64,000 nt of DNA from an uncultured Desulfomonile sp. (GCA_903952205.1 CAJBEZ010000046.1:1-64000), one strand, 5' to 3'; counted from the first letter of the stretch, positions 53,456 through 63,784 are shown. Program-made: numbers and translations. The notes: generated from the sequence alone by a model not told the origin.

Positions 53456-54901
53456 ATGATCCCAGTGCCTGAAATTAATCTTGGAGGCGTCCTGCCGGCG
53501 CTGATTCTTGGCGTCGCTGGTTTGTTGGCTACGCTATTGGGCCTGTTTGTCCGAAAAGGCGCAGCCACGGTTGGAGCGATCATAGGGTTCACGGCGGTCC
53601 TGATAGCGCTAGCGGCCAACGCCCCATTACGTTTTATGAATACCCCGGCGTTCAGCGGTATGATTGTTCTGGACACCTTCAGTTGGTTCTTCAATCTCCT
53701 GATTCTTCTTTCAGTAGGATTAACCATCCTGATTTCAATGAAATACCTTACAGATCAGGGGCTGGATCTTTACGAGTATTTTGCCATTCTACTATTCTCA
53801 TCTGTTGGAATGATGTTTATGGTGTCAGGGACTCATTTGCTGATGATTTTTGTCGGACTTGAGACACTGTCCATAGGGGTCTATGTCCTAACGGGCGTCC
53901 TTCCAAAGAGTTCCAAGGCTTCCGAGGCCAGCCTCAAGTATTTGTTGTTAGGGTCTTTTTCCAGCGCCCTATTTCTTTATGGCGCGGCTCTTCTTTACGG
54001 GGCGAGTGGATCCTTGTCGTTGGCCGGCCTGGCCAAATATTTTCAATCAGGCTCTGTTAGTACTATGGGCTTGATAGGCATGGGGCTTTTGCTGGTAGGA
54101 TTTTCCTTCAAAGTGGCGGCCGTGCCTTTTCATATGTGGACACCGGATGTTTACGACGGGGCACCTTCTCCGATAACTGGGTTTATGTCTGTTGGGGTCA
54201 AGGCGGCGGCATTCGCTGCTTTCCTAAGAGTTTTCTTCGAGTGTTTTGGCTCGGCGCAGGTTACCTGGTCACACATTCTGTGGATCTTGGCCGTATTAAC
54301 AATGATTCTGGGGAACCTGGCGGCGTTGGTCCAGTCCAACATCAAGAGAATGCTGGCCTATTCCAGCATCGCTCACGCAGGATATATTCTTATTGGTATG
54401 GTAGCCGGAACTGCCATGGGCGCCGCAGGGATACTCTATTATCTGTTGGCCTACATTTTTACGAACCTTGGAGCGTTTGCCGTAGTTACCATGGTGGGTA
54501 GAAAAGGAGAAGCAAACATAAGTATCGATGATTACAGAGGCTTGGGAAAATCCCATCCTGCTTTGGCTCTTGCAATGTCGATATTTCTGTTTTCGCTTGC
54601 AGGAATTCCTCCAACAGCCGGTTTCATTGGAAAGTTCACGATCTTCGGCGCCGCGATAGCTTCAGGCTACATCTGGCTTGTCATTATCGGTGTTCTTACA
54701 AGCGCAGCGTCAGTTTTCTATTATTTCAGAGTCGTAATGAAAATGTATATGGAAGCTCCGGAAGTTGAACCGGAAAGTCTGAAGTTCAGCCCATCAATGG
54801 CGCTTGCCTTGACCCTGACGGTAATGGTCGTTTTATATATAGGCATTTTCCCAACAACTTATTTGAATTTGGCTACAGAATCGGTTAAATCATTATTTTG
54901 A
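53456..54901 (+). CDS. nuoN: NADH-quinone oxidoreductase subunit N
   Basis: This 481-residue third antiporter-like subunit shows FKVAAVPFHMWTPDVYDGAPSPITGFMSVGVKAAAFAAFLR, SNIKRMLAYSSIAHAGYILIG and SLAGIPPTAGFIGKFTIF. ATG 53456 lies 8 bases after GGGAG. It closes the nuo operon; purQ begins 28 bases later and may be cotranscribed. Confidence 0.96.
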   Translation: MIPVPEINLGGVLPALILGVAGLLATLLGLFVRKGAATVGAIIGFTAVLIALAANAPLRFMNTPAFSGMIVLDTFSWFFNLLILLSVGLTILISMKYLTDQGLDLYEYFAILLFSSVGMMFMVSGTHLLMIFVGLETLSIGVYVLTGVLPKSSKASEASLKYLLLGSFSSALFLYGAALLYGASGSLSLAGLAKYFQSGSVSTMGLIGMGLLLVGFSFKVAAVPFHMWTPDVYDGAPSPITGFMSVGVKAAAFAAFLRVFFECFGSAQVTWSHILWILAVLTMILGNLAALVQSNIKRMLAYSSIAHAGYILIGMVAGTAMGAAGILYYLLAYIFTNLGAFAVVTMVGRKGEANISIDDYRGLGKSHPALALAMSIFLFSLAGIPPTAGFIGKFTIFGAAIASGYIWLVIIGVLTSAASVFYYFRVVMKMYMEAPEVEPESLKFSPSMALALTLTVMVVLYIGIFPTTYLNLATESVKSLF

Positions 54902-54929
54902 AAGGTTATTGACTCACAAAAGGATTAGG

Positions 54930-55739
54930 ATGCCTTTAAATGCTTTGGTAGTGACCGGTCACGGAATTAACTGCGAAACAGAAACTCGGCGAGCTCTTGA
55001 GATTGTAGGCTTTAACGGAATCGACCTTGCGCATTTGAATTTCATAGTCGGTGGTGAAGTTGATTTAAGGTTGTACCAGTTTATAGTTTTCCCCGGGGGG
55101 TTTATGGACGGAGATGACTTGGGGGCGGCGCAAGCATGCGCAAACAGGATACGCCATTCCAAGATCGATGGACTGAACCTAATTGATAGTTTGCTTGAGT
55201 TTGTCACTAGGGGTGGTTTAATTCTAGGAATATGCAACGGGTTTCAGTTGCTGGCCAAGCTGGGTCTTGTGCCCGCTTTTGAGTCGGTTTATTTGGAAAG
55301 GGATATCTCCCTTACAGCAAACGCTAGTGGACGATTTGAAGATCGTTGGGTGAGTTTGGCTGTAGATAAGCTTTCACCGTGTGTATTCACAAGTGGTCTC
55401 GAAAATTTGTATTTGCCTGTGAGGCATGGGGAAGGAAAGATTGTCGGCCGAGGATCGGAAGTTATCGACAAGCTGGTGTCTTCACACCAGGCGGCTCTTT
55501 ACTATACCAAGCCTGGAGAGTCAGATCCGACGCTGGAATACCCTTTTAATCCCAATGGCTCGGCCCACGGAGTCGCTGGTGTTTGCGATCCAACGGGCCG
55601 TATCTTTGGCTTAATGCCTCATCCTGAATGTTACCTGGATAGAACCAATCACCCTCGATGGACCCGAGAAGAATTGGCCGAAGAAGGCATCGGACTTGGA
55701 ATATTTAGGAACGCTAAGCGCTATATCGTGGAGTCATGA
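54930..55739 (+). CDS. purQ: Phosphoribosylformylglycinamidine synthase, glutaminase subunit
   Basis: PurQ supplies ammonia from glutamine for the fourth step of purine synthesis. The 269-residue protein has the glutaminase triad: Cys in LILGICNGFQLLAKLG, and His and Glu in LMPHPECYLD. N-terminal ALVVTGHGINCETETRRALE and FPGGFMDGDDLGAA are typical. It is longer than Bacillus PurQ (about 227) and closer to the extended form of many anaerobes. ATG 54930 with AAAGG upstream; an in-frame TTG precedes it. No purL or purS is adjacent. It lies between nuoN and fhs, whose formyl-THF also serves purine synthesis. Confidence 0.9.
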   Translation: MPLNALVVTGHGINCETETRRALEIVGFNGIDLAHLNFIVGGEVDLRLYQFIVFPGGFMDGDDLGAAQACANRIRHSKIDGLNLIDSLLEFVTRGGLILGICNGFQLLAKLGLVPAFESVYLERDISLTANASGRFEDRWVSLAVDKLSPCVFTSGLENLYLPVRHGEGKIVGRGSEVIDKLVSSHQAALYYTKPGESDPTLEYPFNPNGSAHGVAGVCDPTGRIFGLMPHPECYLDRTNHPRWTREELAEEGIGLGIFRNAKRYIVES

Positions 55740-55741
55740 GC

Positions 55742-55759
55742 GCCCAGATTTCTCTGGGC
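55742..55759 (+). repeat. Hairpin 1 after purQ
   Basis: GCCCAGA/TCTGGGC (7 bp, loop TTTC) lies two bases past the stop. No T-run follows, so it would be a weak terminator or a stabilising stem. Confidence 0.4.
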
Positions 55760-55788
55760 AAATCGAAATAAGTAATCAGTATTCCATT

Positions 55789-55809
55789 TCAGCGTGACGG
55801 ATACGCTGA
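55789..55809 (+). repeat. Hairpin 2 in the fhs leader
   Basis: TCAGCGT/ACGCTGA (7 bp, 7-nt loop GACGGAT) ends 21 bases before the fhs ATG, close to its AGGAGG. It might influence translation. Confidence 0.4.
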
Positions 55810-55830
55810 ATAGTTACACAGGAGGTATCG

Positions 55831-57597
55831 ATGGCATTGTTGGATCCTACTAAAATGGCTGATTGGCAGGTAGCCGAAGAAGCCGAGAAATCAATGAAGA
55901 CCGTTTACCAGTTGAGAGATGAATTGGGCCTTGCCGAGGAGGAACTCCTTCCTCACGGACACTATATCGGGAAAGTCGATTTTGCAAAGGCTCTGAACAG
56001 GCTGAAGGACAGACCAGACGGAAAATACATCGACGTAACCGCTATTACTCCCACGCCGTTGGGTGAAGGTAAATCCACGAGTTCTATGGGGTTGGTCGAG
56101 GGCCTTGGTAAACGAGGGAGAAAGGTGGTGGCGGCTATACGGCAGCCATCAGGTGGACCCACAATGAACATAAAGGGTTCAGCCGCAGGCGGTGGGTTGG
56201 CTCAGTGTATTCCTCTGACACCGTTCTCTCTTGGTTTGACTGGCGATATCAACGCGATTATGAATGCTCATAACCTGGCGATGGTGGCGCTGACCTCCAG
56301 AATGCAGCATGAATTCAATTATGACGATGCTGAACTGGCCAAGAGAAATCTGAAACGCCTGGACATCGATCCACGTAACGTTGAATTCAACTGGATTATC
56401 GACTTTTGCGCACAGGCCCTTAGGAATATGATCATCGGAATCGGTGGAAAGATGGACGGTTTCATGATGAAATCCTCCTTCGCAATTGCCGTTTCCTCAG
56501 AGATCATGGCCATTCTCGCTGTTTCTACGGATCTCAAGGACATGCGAGAAAGAATGGGCAAGATCGTGGTGGCTTACAGCAAGAAGGGTGAACCGGTCAC
56601 AACGAAAGACCTCGAAGTCGACGGCGCAATGACAGCGTGGATGGTGGAAGCGCTCAACCCAAACCTGCTGCAATCCATTGAAGGCCAACCGGTATTTGTC
56701 CATGCCGGACCTTTCGCTAACATCGCCATTGGGCAGAGTTCGATTATTGCAGACAGAATCGGCCTGAAATTGGCGGATTACCACGTTACGGAATCCGGAT
56801 TCGGCGCTGACATCGGTTTCGAGAAATTCTGGAACCTGAAATGCCGCTTCTCAGGCCTCAAGCCAAACTGTGCGGTTATTGTGGCAACAATCAGAGCGCT
56901 GAAGTGCCACGGTGGCGCCCCGGTTCCAAGACCTGGACTGCCCATGCCAAAAGAATATGAAGGCGAAAATGTAGGCTGGGTAGAAGAAGGCTGCAAAAAC
57001 CTGATTCATCACATCCAGACAGTCAAGAAAGCTGGAATCAATCCAGTCGTCTGTATCAATAGCTTCTACACCGACACCAAGAATGAAATCGCGGCGGTGA
57101 AGAGATTGTCTGAAGCCGCAGGCGCCCGTGCCGCTGTTTCCGAGCATTGGCTCAAAGGTGGAGACGGCGCGCTCGAATTTGCAGATGCGGTGGTTGACGC
57201 TTGCGAAGAAAAGAACGAGTTCAAATTGCTCTATGAATTGAGCCTCCCGTTGCGCCAGCGCATCGAATTGATTGCAAAAGAGGTTTATGGAGCTGATGGT
57301 GTTAGCTTCACTCCGGAAGCTGAGGCGAAAGCCAAGAAAATGGAAGAGGACCCCGAATTGTCGAAACTTGGAACCTGCATGGTTAAGACTCATCTCAGTC
57401 TGTCACACGATCCTAACCTGAAGGGAACTCCTAAGGGTTGGATCCTGCCTATCAGGGACGTGTTGACTTATAAGGGCGCCGGTTTCGTGGTTCCAGTCGC
57501 TGGAGCAATTTCGCTCATGCCGGGCACTGGCTCCAATCCAGCCTTTAGAAGAGTTGATGTGGACGTAGAGACAGGAAAGGTCAAGGGAGTATTCTAG
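55831..57597 (+). CDS. fhs: Formate-tetrahydrofolate ligase
   Basis: This enzyme forms 10-formyl-THF from formate, ATP and THF and serves one-carbon supply or, in anaerobes, the methyl branch of the Wood-Ljungdahl pathway in either direction. It has 588 residues (family usually 555-590), P-loop [21 protein letters not shown] near residue 70, [19 protein letters not shown], and the C-terminal [25 protein letters not shown] lies 5 bases before the ATG. The strong site, codon choice and own terminator suggest high expression. No other Wood-Ljungdahl genes are present in the window. Confidence 0.97.
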   Translation: MALLDPTKMADWQVAEEAEKSMKTVYQLRDELGLAEEELLPHGHYIGKVDFAKALNRLKDRPDGKYIDVTAITPTPLGEGKSTSSMGLVEGLGKRGRKVVAAIRQPSGGPTMNIKGSAAGGGLAQCIPLTPFSLGLTGDINAIMNAHNLAMVALTSRMQHEFNYDDAELAKRNLKRLDIDPRNVEFNWIIDFCAQALRNMIIGIGGKMDGFMMKSSFAIAVSSEIMAILAVSTDLKDMRERMGKIVVAYSKKGEPVTTKDLEVDGAMTAWMVEALNPNLLQSIEGQPVFVHAGPFANIAIGQSSIIADRIGLKLADYHVTESGFGADIGFEKFWNLKCRFSGLKPNCAVIVATIRALKCHGGAPVPRPGLPMPKEYEGENVGWVEEGCKNLIHHIQTVKKAGINPVVCINSFYTDTKNEIAAVKRLSEAAGARAAVSEHWLKGGDGALEFADAVVDACEEKNEFKLLYELSLPLRQRIELIAKEVYGADGVSFTPEAEAKAKKMEEDPELSKLGTCMVKTHLSLSHDPNLKGTPKGWILPIRDVLTYKGAGFVVPVAGAISLMPGTGSNPAFRRVDVDVETGKVKGVF

Positions 57598-57622
57598 ATC
57601 TTTTAGTCTCTAAAGCGACTCA

Positions 57623-57651
57623 AGCCGCAGATCAATTCCTCTGCGGCTTTT
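57623..57651 (+). terminator. Terminator of fhs
   Basis: AGCCGCAGA/TCTGCGGCT (9 bp, 8-nt loop) followed by TTTTCT, directly before the end of the convergent coaX gene. Confidence 0.85.
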
Positions 57652-58443
57652 CTAGTCCTTAATGGCCTTCTTTATTGCGAGCGTGTTGCGTTTATACAGT
57701 ATTCTTAGTCCTTCCATGGTCAGGTCGTCATCCACTTCATCAACAAATTTTGTATGGGCGCAAATGACTTTTGCAAGTCCTCCTGTAGCCACTACTTTGG
57801 GCTTTGCTTTAAGTTCTTCAAACATACGACCAAGAATTCCGTCCACTAATGAAGCGTAGCCGAATATAATCCCAGATTGGATTGCCGATGCGGTATCCTT
57901 GGCGATGACTTTCGGAGGAGCGGTCAATTCTACCCTGAAGAGTTTTGAAGCGCTATGAAAAAGAGCCTCGGCCGCAATTTTCACACCTGGTGTTATTGCG
58001 CCCCCTTCATATTCCCCGGCAGCGTTTATGTGATCAAACGTCGTAGCGGTTCCAAAATCCACGGCTATTAGTTCGGTCTTGAATTTCTCGTACGCTGCTA
58101 CGGCATTGACAATCCTATCAGCCCCGACTTCCCTGGGGTTGTCATACCTAATCGGCATGCCCGTCTTTATTCCCGGTCCTACGAAGAGAGGGGCGACACC
58201 GAGAAAGTTTACGGAAAGTTCCTCGAGCGCTCCTTTCAAAGATGGAACAACGCAGGATATGATTAGGCCGTTAATTCCCTTAGTCTCAAGTCCCTGCCAG
58301 AACATTAGGTTTTTCAAGACAACCCACAATTCGTCAGCTGTTACATCTTCATTTGTGCGCACTCTCCATGATCCGAGTCTTACCTCATTCCTGTACAGAC
58401 CAATCACGATGTTCGTGTTGCCCACATCAATAGCTAGCAACAT
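57652..58443 (-). CDS. coaX: Type III pantothenate kinase
   Basis: CoaX phosphorylates pantothenate, the first CoA step. The 263-residue ASKHA-fold protein has the N-terminal phosphate loop LAIDVGNTNIVIGLY, GPGIKTGMPIRYDNPREVGADRIVNAVAAYEKF, and LIAVDFGTATTFDHI with the following GGAITPGV. AAAGGA lies 8 bases before the ATG. It stands alone and convergent with fhs, and complements panB and panE in the same window. Confidence 0.96.
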   Translation of the reverse strand: MLLAIDVGNTNIVIGLYRNEVRLGSWRVRTNEDVTADELWVVLKNLMFWQGLETKGINGLIISCVVPSLKGALEELSVNFLGVAPLFVGPGIKTGMPIRYDNPREVGADRIVNAVAAYEKFKTELIAVDFGTATTFDHINAAGEYEGGAITPGVKIAAEALFHSASKLFRVELTAPPKVIAKDTASAIQSGIIFGYASLVDGILGRMFEELKAKPKVVATGGLAKVICAHTKFVDEVDDDLTMEGLRILYKRNTLAIKKAIKD

Positions 58444-58698
58444 TTTTGATTCCTTTCAAATAATTGTGTGATGTCGAAAAATATTTATTTGAGAATACGA
58501 GTTTGACGTCGACAAGTGAAGAGAAACTTGCGCCGTAGTTATGATAAGCGGCGGAATGTCATCCCATGGTAAATTTATTGACTGAAATAAAGCCCGATGT
58601 TAAGCTAAATTAAAGGGATAGACGTTTCTTCCGACCACTCTGAGCAGCGACCCGGCTGTTTTCACTGCTCTCACTAATAACTTCCGGCGGTATCCATC

Positions 58699-59763
58699 AT
58701 GAAACCCACTGGTCTGATTCGTAGCAAAATATACCTCAAACACAATATGGGGATGTATCATCCGGAGAGTCCGGAAAGATTAGAAGTCCTTTATCAAATG
58801 CTTGACCAGCTTGGAAGCGCCCTCAACTTTGACTATGTTGAACCGAGACCTGCTTCTCCGGAAGAACTAGCCGCCAACCATGATCCTCGATATGTTGATC
58901 GTATCATGAGTACAAGAGGATGCGAAACAGTCTTTCTCGATCCGGACACTTCGACATGCTGTGACACCTGGGAAGCATCGATTTCTGCTGTAGGCGGCCT
59001 TCTATGTCTGGTGGACGGGGTAATCGAGGGCACAATCAGAAACGGTTTTGCCTTGGTGCGGCCCCCTGGCCACCATGCCGAGAATAGGCGAGCAATGGGT
59101 TTCTGCATATTCAACAACGTCGCTATAGCGGCTCATTATGCTTTGACTCGACACAACCTTGAGAGAGTGGCGATAGTTGATTGGGACCTACACCACGGGA
59201 ATGGCACGCAGAATTCCTTTTATGAAGATCCACGTGTCCTGTTCGTGTCTACTCATCAGTATCCCCATTATCCAGGCACCGGTGGAATCCGTGAAATAGG
59301 CCATGGTCCAGGTGAGGGGTACACTGTCAATGTTCCCCTGGCGGCAGGCGCAGGAGACGCCGAGTATATTGCGGTTTACGACCGCCTCGTGTACCCGTTG
59401 CTTGAAAGTTTTCAACCACAATTAATATTGGTTTCCGCTGGTTTTGACGCTCACGAAAAGGACCCTCTTGGCGGAATGAGTCTCACTGAAGATGGCTATG
59501 AGGCCATGCTGAAGATCCTGATGCGCTCTGCCTGGCAGACTTGTTCAGAAAGGTTGCTATTGGTGCTTGAAGGAGGTTATCAACTTGACGCTCTCAGAAA
59601 TTCAGTTAAACGCGTCCTGCATTGCCTTTCCAACTATGATCCTTCAATGGAGTCTCCTGCAAAGTGCCCTGACATCGACGCCCTTCCTTACACTTTCAAG
59701 GCGCGCCTCAGAGATATCCTTGCTTTTGCAGGCAAGTATTGGCCCACTCTACCCCAACTGTGA
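58699..59763 (+). CDS. Histone-deacetylase-family amidohydrolase
   Basis: This 354-residue zinc amidohydrolase of the arginase/deacetylase superfamily resembles AcuC and acetylpolyamine deacetylases. It has HPESPERLEVLYQML near the start, PPGHHAENRRAMGFCIFNNVAIAA (the His-His charge relay), VDWDLHHGNGTQNSFYEDPRVLFVSTHQYPHYPGTG (zinc Asp and His), and VSAGFDAHEKDPLGGM (second zinc Asp), followed by EGGYQLDAL with the catalytic-Tyr/Gly loop region. All ligands are present, so it should be active. Bacterial substrates are acetylated proteins or small amines and cannot be told. Weak ribosome site. Confidence 0.92.
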   Translation: MKPTGLIRSKIYLKHNMGMYHPESPERLEVLYQMLDQLGSALNFDYVEPRPASPEELAANHDPRYVDRIMSTRGCETVFLDPDTSTCCDTWEASISAVGGLLCLVDGVIEGTIRNGFALVRPPGHHAENRRAMGFCIFNNVAIAAHYALTRHNLERVAIVDWDLHHGNGTQNSFYEDPRVLFVSTHQYPHYPGTGGIREIGHGPGEGYTVNVPLAAGAGDAEYIAVYDRLVYPLLESFQPQLILVSAGFDAHEKDPLGGMSLTEDGYEAMLKILMRSAWQTCSERLLLVLEGGYQLDALRNSVKRVLHCLSNYDPSMESPAKCPDIDALPYTFKARLRDILAFAGKYWPTLPQL

Positions 59764-59848
59764 GACTGATTGCTGAAATTCCGGCTGTTGTTTCAACTAC
59801 TCGTCTGCGCAGTCACATTTTCTTCGTATTCAGGGACATCAAATTCTC

Positions 59849-60802
59849 GTGTTCAATGGAATTCTGCTAATAGATAAGCCCTTGGGCATTACATCAAACA
59901 GGGTGGTGGGGATAGTTCGGCGACGTTTAGGCCGCTCTGTGAAGGTAGGACATACGGGGACCCTCGATCCTGCAGCTTCAGGTTTGCTTGTGATCTTGGC
60001 GGGAACTGCAACCAGGGCGCTTGATTTCCTGGATGAAACCAAGAAACGATACAAAGTCACCATTAGGTTAGGGGAAGAGAGCGACACGTGCGACAGCGAA
60101 GGGACAATAGTTGTTACAGGAAATCCAAGCAATTTGAGCCCTGAACAGATAGACTCTTGTCTGAAAGAATTTGAAGGACCTGTTGATCAAATCCCTCCGC
60201 ATTTTTCCGCAATAAAAAAGGATGGTGTTCCTCTCTACAGGTTGGCGAGGAAGGGTATATTCCCCAATCTTGAAAAGAGGAAAGTGGAAATTTTCCAAAT
60301 CTCCATTATTGAATGGAGAGCGCCAGACTTGAATATCGATCTTATCTGCTCAAAAGGGACGTATGCGCGATCCTTGGCACGAGACATCGGAAGATGTCTA
60401 AGAGTCGGTGGAAGGGTGGAAACTCTAAGAAGAATAGCTTCTGGAAGTTTCGATGTGAACATGGCCCATAGCATTGATTTTATCGAGAACGCTCCCTTGA
60501 ATAGGTTGGTTGAATCGAGGATAGAGCTTGCAGAGGCCCTGAAGCACATTCCACAGTTGGATGTTTCCCAAGTAGACCTGGAAAAACTTGCTTGTGGGGT
60601 ATGGGTTGACTATCTGCCCAAGTTAAGCTGCGATCAGGATGCCGAAATTGCGCCTGGAGACAGGCTATATAGGGTCCAGGATGCCGAGGGTCTATTGGTA
60701 ATCATGGTTCGTGTCGATATTACTGGGGAATGTGTCAGATTGAAGCCGGTAAAAGTTTTCAACGCTTTTCCTCAGAGCGCTATTGAACAGAAGCACGAAT
60801 AG
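59849..60802 (+). CDS. truB: tRNA pseudouridine(55) synthase
   Basis: TruB makes pseudouridine 55 in the T-loop of tRNAs. The 317-residue protein opens with FNGILLIDKPLGITSN and has the catalytic Asp in VKVGHTGTLDPAASGLL, then RYKVTIRLGEESDTCDSEG, the FEGPVDQIPPHFSAIKKDGVPLYRLARKG region and CSKGTYARSLARDIG. The C-terminus holds a PUA-like part. GTG start, with only a distant CAGGGA upstream. In many bacteria it lies with rbfA/rpsO; here it does not. Confidence 0.95.
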   Translation: MFNGILLIDKPLGITSNRVVGIVRRRLGRSVKVGHTGTLDPAASGLLVILAGTATRALDFLDETKKRYKVTIRLGEESDTCDSEGTIVVTGNPSNLSPEQIDSCLKEFEGPVDQIPPHFSAIKKDGVPLYRLARKGIFPNLEKRKVEIFQISIIEWRAPDLNIDLICSKGTYARSLARDIGRCLRVGGRVETLRRIASGSFDVNMAHSIDFIENAPLNRLVESRIELAEALKHIPQLDVSQVDLEKLACGVWVDYLPKLSCDQDAEIAPGDRLYRVQDAEGLLVIMVRVDITGECVRLKPVKVFNAFPQSAIEQKHE

Positions 60803-60967
60803 TAGTAAAGTATATTGTAGATATAGATGGTAACATCAATAAAGGACTAGATTTAATACAAACCATTGTTGCTACAGACTTAATACGAAATTATGGTTGG
60901 ACGCATGCTCTATTTTATGGAGTCGCGGCTAGGAGTCGGGTCGAGATCAGAGTTGAGAGAAAATAAC

Positions 60968-61864
60968 ATGAAGAAATTCACAAAAATATTGATTTTGATA
61001 GTTTTGATTCTAATTACGGTGTCTTCTGGTCATTGCGCAACTGATCCAATCGACGCCAATGGGCAAAAACCGGAATTTCAGAAAAAGGAAACTGCGGTTT
61101 TGGAAGCGTCATCACTTTGGATTGTTGTAAACATGTTCACTGGCAGATCTTCAAAACAGGCGGTGATTGTTCAAGAGGCTCTCGAAAGGCTAGGGGCTGA
61201 CGGTCGAGGGATAGTGCTGCCTTTTTCTGAAATCACAGTAGAAAACATGAAAAAGTTAAAGCCGGCGTTTCTGGCATTGAGCCCGAACGGAATTCCATGG
61301 TGCAAATATAAAGGGAAGAATGGTCAAGACCTGGAAAATTTCTTCAAGGCGTTACGTATCATTGTAGAGGATCTGAAAGTTCCCGTCATAGGTGTCTGTG
61401 GAGGACATCAGGCGCTGGCTTTGGCCTTTGGGGGCAAAGTCGGGCCGATTCGAGGGGGAGAGGACGATTGTTTTCCTTATGGGCACAATCCAACAGAGAA
61501 GGGTAGGCATGATGTTTACGTTCTTCAAAGGGACCCATTGTTCTTAGGCATGGAAAAGTCTCTGAACCTTGTTCAAAGCCATTATGATGAAGTCAAACGA
61601 CTGCCCGCAGGTTTTATCGCTCTTGCCGCAAACAAAATGTGTCCGTATCAGATAATCAGACATCCTGCGAGACCTGCTTATGGGGTCCAGGCTCACACGG
61701 AATACTATCTCAACTCCAGACCAGACGGAGGAATACTCCTGAGAAACTTTCTGGATATTGCCAGGACGCACAACAAAATTGTCCGCCACCCCAGTTCAGC
61801 GACCACGACTTCACGAGTAATGGATAGGGACTACTCCATGTCTTCTGAAAAGGCATTATGGTAG
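60968..61864 (+). CDS. Exported class I glutamine amidotransferase-like protein
   Basis: This is a 298-residue protein from ATG 60968 (the frame opens 25 codons earlier without sense). The first 24 residues form a signal peptide (KKFTKILILIVLILITVSSGHCA), so it should act outside the cytoplasm. The body is a class I glutaminase fold with the triad intact: nucleophile C144 in GVCGGHQALAL, and H243 and E245 in GVQAHTEYY (normally HPE). Secreted members of this family are unusual, because the enzymes normally feed ammonia to a synthase. It may be a peptidase or amidase acting on gamma-glutamyl compounds; this is inference. Confidence 0.75.
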   Translation: MKKFTKILILIVLILITVSSGHCATDPIDANGQKPEFQKKETAVLEASSLWIVVNMFTGRSSKQAVIVQEALERLGADGRGIVLPFSEITVENMKKLKPAFLALSPNGIPWCKYKGKNGQDLENFFKALRIIVEDLKVPVIGVCGGHQALALAFGGKVGPIRGGEDDCFPYGHNPTEKGRHDVYVLQRDPLFLGMEKSLNLVQSHYDEVKRLPAGFIALAANKMCPYQIIRHPARPAYGVQAHTEYYLNSRPDGGILLRNFLDIARTHNKIVRHPSSATTTSRVMDRDYSMSSEKALW

Positions 61865-61936
61865 AGTTTGTCTCAATCGCTGAGATACAGTCCGGTAGCG
61901 ATTCCAAGAATTAAAATTCAAGGGGGTTAAATTGCC

Positions 61937-62368
61937 TTGAAAGATGTTGAGCCAAGCATTGACCATAAAGCGGAGCCTGTAAGATATGCGGCTGAAATCG
62001 TTGGTGGAGACCCATTTTCAAGTTTTCTCGGCATAGTTGTTGAAGAAGTAAGGGATTCATACGCACTGGTGAGTTTGAAACTCAAGCCGGAATATTGCAA
62101 TTCCGCAGCTCGCAGTCACGGGGGAATAATATTTTCACTGGCTGATCAGGCGTTTGCGATAGCCTGCAATTCAAGAGGCTACATGGCTCTCGCCGCTGAA
62201 ATGAAGATCAATTACTTCGAAGCTACTAAGGCAGGAGATACAGTGAGCGCTGAAGCCAAACCTATAGATATTAGGAAGAGGATCAGTTTGTGGAATATTG
62301 AAGTTCGCAATCAGGACTCAAGTCTGGTTGCCGTGGCGCATGGACTGGCTTACCATTTTTTGAAGTGA
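61937..62368 (+). CDS. Hotdog-fold acyl-CoA thioesterase (PaaI type)
   Basis: This 143-residue PaaI/YdiI-type hotdog protein hydrolyses acyl-CoA thioesters. It has FSSFLGIVVEEV, the active-site loop NSAARSHGGIIFSLADQAFAIACNS (HGG with the following Asp) and AAEMKINYFEATKAGDTVSAEA. TTG start with AGGGGG 11 bases upstream; no ATG lies near the conserved beginning. It ends 6 bases before the response regulator gene, so the two are probably cotranscribed. Substrate not assignable (phenylacetyl-CoA-like in PaaI). Confidence 0.87.
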   Translation: MKDVEPSIDHKAEPVRYAAEIVGGDPFSSFLGIVVEEVRDSYALVSLKLKPEYCNSAARSHGGIIFSLADQAFAIACNSRGYMALAAEMKINYFEATKAGDTVSAEAKPIDIRKRISLWNIEVRNQDSSLVAVAHGLAYHFLK

Positions 62369-62374
62369 TTGATC

Positions 62375-63784
62375 ATGAACGGAATATCAAAACACTCCGG
62401 GCGCGTATTGGTGGTAGAGGACGACTTATTTAATGGCCCATATACTATAGAGCTCTTAAGGGGATCAGGATTCGACGCCAATCTTGCTGAGACGGCCGAG
62501 GAGGCTCTAAAATTTCTCGACGCCTGCGACGAACCGGAACCTGACTTAATTCTTCTGGACGTCAACCTGCCAGGTATGGATGGTCTGGAAATGGCCACAA
62601 AACTCAAGGCCCATAATGAATTCCAGTATATCCCGATAATAATATTTACAGTTCACGATTCTCTTGAATTCAAGATCCAGGGATTGAATAGCGGAGGGGA
62701 TGATTATCTTACCAAACCCTTCGAATCTGACGAGTTGCTGGCTCGGGTGAACGCAATGATGAGGATTAGGCGTTTGTATAAAAGCCTAAAGAATGAACGG
62801 CTCGAGAACCGCAGGTTATCTGAAACCTTGGATAGCTCTGAGAAGCTGGGAAATCTCCTGGGGCGTTCCGAAAAAATGCGGAGTATATGCGACCTCATTC
62901 TGGATATATCAGGATCTGATTCAAACGTTCTTATTCAGGGAGAATCGGGTACCGGCAAAGAAGTTGTCGCCAAAGCCATTCACGGTCGCAGCACTCGAAA
63001 AGATGGGCCGTTTGTTGTTGTCAACTGCGCTGCCTACGCAGAGACACTTTTACAATCTGAGTTGTTTGGACATGACAAAGGAGCGTTTACCGGCGCAACA
63101 AAGTCAAAAAGAGGTAGGTTTGAACAGGCGGATGGAGGAACCATTTTTCTTGATGAGATCGGTGAAGTGAGTTTACCCACCCAGGTTGTCCTCCTGAGAG
63201 TTATTCAGGAAAAGCGTTTTGAGAGAGTGGGTGGTGAGGAGACAATTTCTACCGATGCCAGGATTATAGCCGCCACCAATAGGGAGTTGAAGAAAGCCAT
63301 GGCCCAGGGGACATTCAGGGAAGATCTATACTGGCGGTTAAATGTCATTAACATCTATATTCCATCATTGCGTGACAGGAAAGAAGATATTCCTCAGTTG
63401 GTGAACAAATTCATCGAAGTTTTCAATGAACGTTTAGGTAAGAAAGTCATCAGATTTAGCCAGGAAACTATGGATCTTATCTTCCGATACCATTGGCCGG
63501 GTAACGTCAGGCAGCTTGAAAACGCGGTAGAGAGAGCCATGGTCATGAGCAAACGGGAAGTTGTGCAACCGGAAGACCTACCCCAGGAATTGCGTCCGGG
63601 AGATTCACAATTATCGGACTGGGGACCCAAAGACACTTGCCTGGGTACCCTTGAGCGCGAACATATCAGATCAATACTGCAACAATGTAAATGGAACAAA
63701 TTTAGAGCCGCTCAAATTATGGGAATAAGCAGGAGCACGCTTTACAGTAAAATGAAGAAACACGAATTATTAGCGCCGGTTTAA
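62375..63784 (+). CDS. Sigma-54-dependent response regulator (NtrC family)
   Basis: This 469-residue transcription activator has a receiver (about 10-130; [29 protein letters not shown]). A complete AAA+ domain follows, with Walker A GESGTGKE, the sigma-54 contact loop GAFTGA in [15 protein letters not shown], Walker [13 protein letters not shown] and R-finger region [25 protein letters not shown]. It ends in a Fis-type HTH ([25 protein letters not shown]). ATG 62375 is chosen over the TTG at 62369. No cognate histidine kinase is adjacent. Unlike the degenerate AAA domain at 8739-10853, all motifs are intact. Confidence 0.95.
   Translation: MNGISKHSGRVLVVEDDLFNGPYTIELLRGSGFDANLAETAEEALKFLDACDEPEPDLILLDVNLPGMDGLEMATKLKAHNEFQYIPIIIFTVHDSLEFKIQGLNSGGDDYLTKPFESDELLARVNAMMRIRRLYKSLKNERLENRRLSETLDSSEKLGNLLGRSEKMRSICDLILDISGSDSNVLIQGESGTGKEVVAKAIHGRSTRKDGPFVVVNCAAYAETLLQSELFGHDKGAFTGATKSKRGRFEQADGGTIFLDEIGEVSLPTQVVLLRVIQEKRFERVGGEETISTDARIIAATNRELKKAMAQGTFREDLYWRLNVINIYIPSLRDRKEDIPQLVNKFIEVFNERLGKKVIRFSQETMDLIFRYHWPGNVRQLENAVERAMVMSKREVVQPEDLPQELRPGDSQLSDWGPKDTCLGTLEREHIRSILQQCKWNKFRAAQIMGISRSTLYSKMKKHELLAPV

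Noticed and set aside
56851-57393. 180-codon minus-strand ORF
   Set aside because: It lies entirely opposite fhs, has no protein-like motif and reflects the codon pattern of the plus-strand gene.
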